NCBI GenBank assembly: GCA_903842345.1
Contig: CAIMLR010000014.1
Location: forward strand, 1-64,000
Direction of reading: 5' to 3'
Origin: an uncultured Myxococcales bacterium
GTDB taxonomy: Bacteria > Myxococcota_A > UBA9042
DNA length: 64,000 nucleotides
Under the pieces are notes generated by a model that was not told where the DNA came from, did not search any database, and saw only the letters and a program-made list of their open reading frames with translations. The position numbers and the translations under genes were made by a program. Of this stretch, positions 60,379-64,000 are shown piece by piece (the stretch's first letter is position 1; each line of letters starts with the position of its first letter).

Positions 60379-61161
60379 ATGGTAGCGCAGACACAGCCTG
60401 AGATGCGACATCACGCGCAAAGCGGCCGGCAGGACGAAACCGCCGGTTGGCGCGACTACATGCAGACCGTTGAGAATTGCTTCCTGGAAATCCGCGGGCG
60501 CGGCGTGCATTGGTCGGAGACGGACCGGGCGCGCGCGTCCGCTTGGTACGCGATGGGCCTGCCCGCGGGCGCGACCGTGCGCGTGCTGCAAGCGCGTGTG
60601 CAAGCGTGGCGCTTTCGCCATGGCCAGAATGCCCGCGTGCCGATGAACCTCGGCTGGTATGAACCCGCGGTGTTGGAGCACGCCAAGCATTTGCGGCAAC
60701 TGGGCGATGAACGTCTCGATCCGTTGATCGCGCAGCCGGTGGCGCCGCCGGCCTTTACCGTGACGGTGCTTGTCGCCGAGCTCGCTGGGCTGATGGCGGC
60801 GACGCAGCATCAGGTGCTGGGCCACGTTTACCGCAAGACTTTTGACTGGCTGGACACCGCACTGCAGGGCGCGGCACCCGATGCCGCTCCAGACGCGGCA
60901 GTGGTGACGGCGACGGCGCCGGAGCTCGACGTGCTGGTTGGCCAATGCCGAATCCGGATGAACAAGCTGCTGCAGAGCGCCTTGGACGACGAAGCGCGCG
61001 GGGCGCTGGAGCAGTTTCTCGCGGCAGACCCGGGTGCGGGCGGCATCAGCAAGCATGCCCGCAAGCTGCGGCAGGAGCGCCTGACGGAGCGCTGGCTCGC
61101 CGGGGCCTTTGGCCATCGCGTGCCAACGTTGACGGGCTGGCGCGATCCGCGTGAAATGTGA
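60379..61161 (+). CDS. Hypothetical protein linked to a DnaC-like ATPase
   Basis: A protein of about 260 residues of unknown family. The N-terminal half (YMQTVENCFLEIRGRGVHW, then SAWYAMGLPAGATVRVLQARV) looks like a small helical domain. The middle is Ala-rich, and the C-terminus is basic and helical (HARKLRQERLTERWLAGAF). It ends 13 bases before the DnaC-like gene on the same strand, which suggests a partner, perhaps a loader or adaptor for nucleic acid. The start is uncertain: ATG 60379, 60400 and 60460 are all possible. Confidence 0.6.
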   Translation: MVAQTQPEMRHHAQSGRQDETAGWRDYMQTVENCFLEIRGRGVHWSETDRARASAWYAMGLPAGATVRVLQARVQAWRFRHGQNARVPMNLGWYEPAVLEHAKHLRQLGDERLDPLIAQPVAPPAFTVTVLVAELAGLMAATQHQVLGHVYRKTFDWLDTALQGAAPDAAPDAAVVTATAPELDVLVGQCRIRMNKLLQSALDDEARGALEQFLAADPGAGGISKHARKLRQERLTERWLAGAFGHRVPTLTGWRDPREM

Positions 61162-61174
61162 CAACGAGGTTGTA

Positions 61175-62092
61175 ATGTCGACGTGTCTCGCCGAACTCGG
61201 GATGAATACGTGCGAATGGTGCCGCGGCGAGGACATTGTCACGCGCGCCGGGCCGGAACGCGCGGAGGCGGCGCTGTGCAAGCACCTGGCGACGTGCAAA
61301 ACGTGCGGCGGCACCGGCTACCTGCGGACGCGCGACGCCCGCGGCTACGAAGTCATGGGCCACTGCGCGCGCGCCGGAATCGTCCGCCGCGTGACGCGTT
61401 TTAACGACATGGCGCTGCCCGCGCGCTTTCACGACGTGCGCCTGGCGACCTACGAAGCGCGCGGCGGGCCGCAGAGCAACCAGCGGCAGATGCGGGCGAC
61501 CGTGGAAGGGCTGCGCGACCGGCTGATCGACGCCCAGCGGCCCGACGGCTCCATCGAACCCGGCATCCGCGGCCTTGGCCTTTCGGGCACGCCGGGCGTC
61601 GGCAAAACGCACCTGCTGTGCGCGCTGGCACGGGAACTGACCGTCGACTACGGCATGGTCGTGCGGTACGCCGATTTCTCCAACTTGCTGTGGGACCTGA
61701 AATCGCGCTTCGATCAAGGGTCGGGTGAAGCCGCGCTGCTGGGACCGCTGATCGACGCGGACGTGCTCGTGCTGGATGAAGTCGGCAAGGGCAAAGCCAG
61801 CGAGTGGGACATCAGCATCATCGACGCGCTTGTCGCGGGCCGCTACAACCGCCGCAAGACCATCGTTTTTGCCACGAACTACGCGTTCACGGAGACCGCG
61901 GGCGGCATCGACCTGAACCGCGCCGCCAGCAGCGCGCGCGCCGGTGGCGGCCTGAGCCACCTTGAAACGCTCAAGGATCGCGTCCACGACCGGGTCTTCT
62001 CACGGCTCTGCGAGATGTGCGACCTGGTCACCGTCGTCGGCCCGGACCAGCGCAAAGCCGGGTTGCCGGAAGCCGCCCGGGGCGCGCGGTGA
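61175..62092 (+). CDS. DnaC/IstB-like AAA+ ATPase with N-terminal zinc motif
   Basis: A 305-residue ATPase. The N-terminal approximately 60 residues carry CEWC and CKTCGGTGYL-type Cys pairs, a likely zinc-binding module of the DnaJ/DnaC kind. The AAA+ core has Walker A GTPGVGKT (138-145), Walker B VLVLDEVGKG, a sensor-type Asn (FATNYAF) and an Arg-rich end (DRVFSRL), as in helicase loaders. ATG 61175 has GAGG upstream. The stop overlaps the GspF-like gene's GTG. Helicase loading or another DNA-remodelling role is expected from the family. No transposase is nearby, so IstB function is unlikely. Confidence 0.87.
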   Translation: MSTCLAELGMNTCEWCRGEDIVTRAGPERAEAALCKHLATCKTCGGTGYLRTRDARGYEVMGHCARAGIVRRVTRFNDMALPARFHDVRLATYEARGGPQSNQRQMRATVEGLRDRLIDAQRPDGSIEPGIRGLGLSGTPGVGKTHLLCALARELTVDYGMVVRYADFSNLLWDLKSRFDQGSGEAALLGPLIDADVLVLDEVGKGKASEWDISIIDALVAGRYNRRKTIVFATNYAFTETAGGIDLNRAASSARAGGGLSHLETLKDRVHDRVFSRLCEMCDLVTVVGPDQRKAGLPEAARGAR

Positions 62093-63309
62093 TCTGTCCG
62101 CTCTGCGGCAACGACCAGCCGATCGCGCCCGAATGCGCGCGGTGCGGCGTCATCTTTGAACGGATGCACACGCTCGGTCGGCCGCGCCTCGTCAAGCCGG
62201 AGCCACCGCCGCCGGAACCCAAGGCGCCGCCGGCCGTCCAGGTGCAGCAGGCCTTGCGCAAGGCGATGGCGACCCGGCCAGCGCTGCTCCGGCACCGCCA
62301 CATCTTCTTCGTCCAGTTGGGACGGATGCTGCACTCCGGCGTGCCGCTGGACGAAGCGCTGGGCCGAATCGGCGACGTCGTTGGGCGATCGGCCATGGGT
62401 CGCGCGACGCGGGCAATGGCAGCGGACGTCAAGATCGGCGTGTCGCTCAGCGCGGCGATGGAACGGGAAGCGACCGTTTTTGACGAAGTTGAACGCGCCG
62501 TCGTGTCGGCCGCGGAGCACACGGGCGACCTGCCGCGCGCCGCCAATCGCCTTGCGAGCCGCGTGGAAGAAGCGCGGCGGACGTCGCGCATCCTGCTGGG
62601 CGCGGCCGCCTACCCCGTTTTCATCGTCACGATGTCGATTTTGAGCGAGCCGCTGCCCGCGCTCGTACTTTCCGGGTTCAGCGCGTTCCTGGACGCGGTG
62701 TGGCTGCCGCTGACGATTTGGCTGGCCATCCTCCTCACCGGCTTGGTCATCGTGCCGCAGCTGCTGGCGCGCCCCGCGGTGCGGTCCCTGCTGCTGGATA
62801 CGCTCGGGCGGCTGCCGCTGCTGCCGATCTTGCTGCGCAATCGCCGGTATGCGCTGGCTTTTGACGTCCTGGCGCAAGCGCTGGAGGCCGGCCTGCCCCT
62901 GGCGCGTTGCCTCGAGCTGAGCTGCCGCGCAACGGGCGAAGAACGGATGGTCACAGCGGGCCGGGTTGTCGCGCTGGCTGTCGACAAAGGCGCATCGCTC
63001 GCCGACGCGTCACTGGGCCTGCCGGGGCTCGATGGCGCTTCACGGGCAACGATTGCGGCGGGTGAGCGCACGGGCCATTTGCCCGAGACCTTCGCGGAAC
63101 TCGCCAAGGAGCGGGCGCAGCACTGGCAGACGCAGTTGAAGATTGCCGCCTCGGCGTTCGGGCTGGTGCTGACGCTGGGATCGGCGGCGTGGGTGGGGTA
63201 CTCGCTGGTTCGTCAGGTGCAGCAAGGCGTCGCTGGGCCGCTGAGCGGCTTGCCAAAGGCGGATCTGCGGGAGTTGGAGCGGGCGCTGGGGCCGGAGTTG
63301 TTCAAGTAG
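62089..63309 (+). CDS. GspF/PilC-like membrane protein with N-terminal zinc ribbon
   Basis: A 406-residue protein. A short zinc-ribbon (CPLCGNDQ ... CARCGVIF) starts the protein, then a Pro-rich linker, then two type II secretion F domains (about 70-190 and 260-390) with three hydrophobic segments. GspF/PilC proteins form the inner-membrane platform of type II secretion systems and type IV pili. A zinc ribbon at the N-terminus is unusual, and no other pilus or secretion gene is adjacent. The GTG start overlaps the DnaC-like gene's stop, so the two are translationally coupled, a surprising pairing. Confidence 0.85.
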   Translation: MICPLCGNDQPIAPECARCGVIFERMHTLGRPRLVKPEPPPPEPKAPPAVQVQQALRKAMATRPALLRHRHIFFVQLGRMLHSGVPLDEALGRIGDVVGRSAMGRATRAMAADVKIGVSLSAAMEREATVFDEVERAVVSAAEHTGDLPRAANRLASRVEEARRTSRILLGAAAYPVFIVTMSILSEPLPALVLSGFSAFLDAVWLPLTIWLAILLTGLVIVPQLLARPAVRSLLLDTLGRLPLLPILLRNRRYALAFDVLAQALEAGLPLARCLELSCRATGEERMVTAGRVVALAVDKGASLADASLGLPGLDGASRATIAAGERTGHLPETFAELAKERAQHWQTQLKIAASAFGLVLTLGSAAWVGYSLVRQVQQGVAGPLSGLPKADLRELERALGPELFK

Positions 63310-63397
63310 CGGCTTGGCCCTGCGCTTCGGGCATCGTTGCGGCCGACTCGTTCACCGGACGTAGCACTTTGCCCGTCACCTGTGGCATCGTGCCGCC

Positions 63398-63904
63398 ATG
63401 CCTGCCAGCCTCGCCGAGTACCGCCTGCTCCTCGCCAAAGTCGACGCCAAAGTCGCTGAAATCGCCGCTCACCAGGCCGCGCAACTTGCGTGTGCCGCCG
63501 GGTGCCACGCGTGCTGCGCGCCCGACCTCACCGTCGCCGCCGTGGAAGCAGCAGCCATCGCCGAATTCCTCGCCGCGCACGCTGACAAACTGTCTCAGGT
63601 CGAGGCCCTGGCCGTCGCCCGACCGTGGGGCGCGACCCGCTGCGCATTCCTGAATCGCGACGGCGGCTGCGCCATCTACGCGGTCCGCCCGCTTGTCTGC
63701 CGCACGCAGGGATTGCCGATCGCGTTGGAGAACGGCGAATTGACCGCGTGTTCGTTGAACTTCCGCGACGGGCTCACTGCGCTTCCCGTCGGCGACCGCA
63801 TCGACCAGAAGACGCTCAGCACTTTGCTTTTTGTGGTGAACCAGCGGTTTGGCGGCGGCGAACGGCGCGAACTGACCGTCGCCGGCGTAACGGGACGCGG
63901 CTAG
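63398..63904 (+). CDS. YkgJ-family Cys-cluster protein
   Basis: A 168-residue protein with the CxxCC-type metal motif near the N-terminus (AAGCHACCAPD) and later Cys in TRCAFLN, GGCAIY and RPLVCRTQG, the layout of the YkgJ zinc- or iron-chelating family. Its biochemical role is not established. Its stop codon overlaps the stop codon of the convergent hydrogenase-like gene (shared CTAG at 63901-63904). Confidence 0.85.
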   Translation: MPASLAEYRLLLAKVDAKVAEIAAHQAAQLACAAGCHACCAPDLTVAAVEAAAIAEFLAAHADKLSQVEALAVARPWGATRCAFLNRDGGCAIYAVRPLVCRTQGLPIALENGELTACSLNFRDGLTALPVGDRIDQKTLSTLLFVVNQRFGGGERRELTVAGVTGRG

Positions 63905-64000
63905 GGCAGCGCGATTCCGAGCAAATCCATCAGGCCGTTGACGAGCGTCAGCGGGTGCGGCGGGCAGCCGGGCACGTAGAGAATCGGCACGTTCGCGTCG
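63901..64000 (-). CDS. C-terminus of a [NiFe]-hydrogenase/NuoB-type small subunit (partial)
   Basis: The last 32 codons of a leftward gene cut by the window edge. The translation contains LYVPGCPPHPLTLVNGL and ends LLGIALP. The PGCPPxP motif supplies a cluster ligand in [NiFe]-hydrogenase small subunits and the related NuoB 20-kDa subunit. Only about 20 residues follow it, which fits a short soluble type rather than the long HyaA-type subunit that carries extra clusters. Too little is present to choose the subgroup. The rest lies to the right of the window. Confidence 0.65.
   Translation of the reverse strand, partial: DANVPILYVPGCPPHPLTLVNGLMDLLGIALP

Overview
This is a very GC-rich bacterial window, almost fully coding, with the composition and gene content of a Myxococcota-type (former Deltaproteobacteria) organism. 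The lineage is inferred from gene families: many predicted lipoproteins, Cys-rich secreted proteins with a Ser/Thr/Asp linker, an IgGFc-binding-type surface protein, a bacterial somatomedin-B-like domain, secreted START-domain proteins and RegB-like/NtrC-type two-component systems. No rRNA, tRNA, CRISPR array, insertion sequence or prophage was seen.

The standout region is 4.8-18.1 kb. Two divergent, translationally coupled operons encode what looks like a trans-envelope electron conduit. Leftward is an inner-membrane quinol module: a membrane-anchored tetraheme cytochrome, a Tat-type protein with four 4Fe-4S motifs, and an NrfD/PsrC membrane subunit. This is the same subunit set as the Geobacter Cbc4-type complex. 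Rightward is a lipoprotein with 36 haem motifs built of about 14 tandem diheme repeats, a predicted outer-membrane beta-barrel, and a 13-haem cytochrome. The barrel and cytochromes have the make-up of a porin-cytochrome complex for extracellular electron transfer. Immediately downstream, transcribed towards them, are a histidine kinase with the GGxxNPF quinone-binding motif of RegB/PrrB, its sigma-54 activator, and a monohaem cytochrome.

The control DNA fits this. Near-consensus sigma-54 promoters precede both operons and the monohaem cytochrome. A pair of TGCCGA-N4-TCGGCA palindromes 21 bp apart lies between the divergent operons. The same motif recurs upstream of the kinase gene. A perfect FNR-type box (TTGAT-N4-ATCAA) also lies in the divergent region. 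The working model is a quinone-redox-sensing kinase and sigma-54 activator, plus FNR-type oxygen control, switching on the conduit.

Region by region: 0.3-4.5 kb holds glyA, two lipoproteins and an orphan OmpR-type regulator. 18.4-30.4 kb holds a hydratase/decarboxylase-family enzyme, three secreted START proteins, an N-terminal-nucleophile acylase lipoprotein, a lipoyl-less acyltransferase, a TauE/SafE transporter, an esterase lipoprotein, CorA and three tandem small lipoproteins. 30.7-36.8 kb holds ahcY, the IgGFc-type protein and secreted unknowns. 36.9-46.6 kb holds two large sensor kinases, an M3 oligopeptidase, a DUF1415 protein and a receiver/metallo-beta-lactamase fusion. 46.7-52.0 kb holds a lipoprotein methyltransferase, a porin, two membrane proteins, a 3-hydroxyisobutyrate-dehydrogenase-type enzyme and a Cys-rich lipoprotein. 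52-60.3 kb is biosynthetic: cysD-cysN (the latter with a degenerate APS-kinase domain), hisG-hisC::HAD-hisB and pabB-pabC. 60.4-64 kb holds an unknown, a DnaC-like ATPase, a zinc-ribbon GspF-like protein, a YkgJ-type protein and the 3' end of a [NiFe]-hydrogenase/NuoB-type small subunit.

Two dispersed intergenic repeat families were found: a roughly 90-106 bp multi-hairpin element (three copies) and a roughly 85-95 bp element (two copies), all downstream of gene 3' ends.
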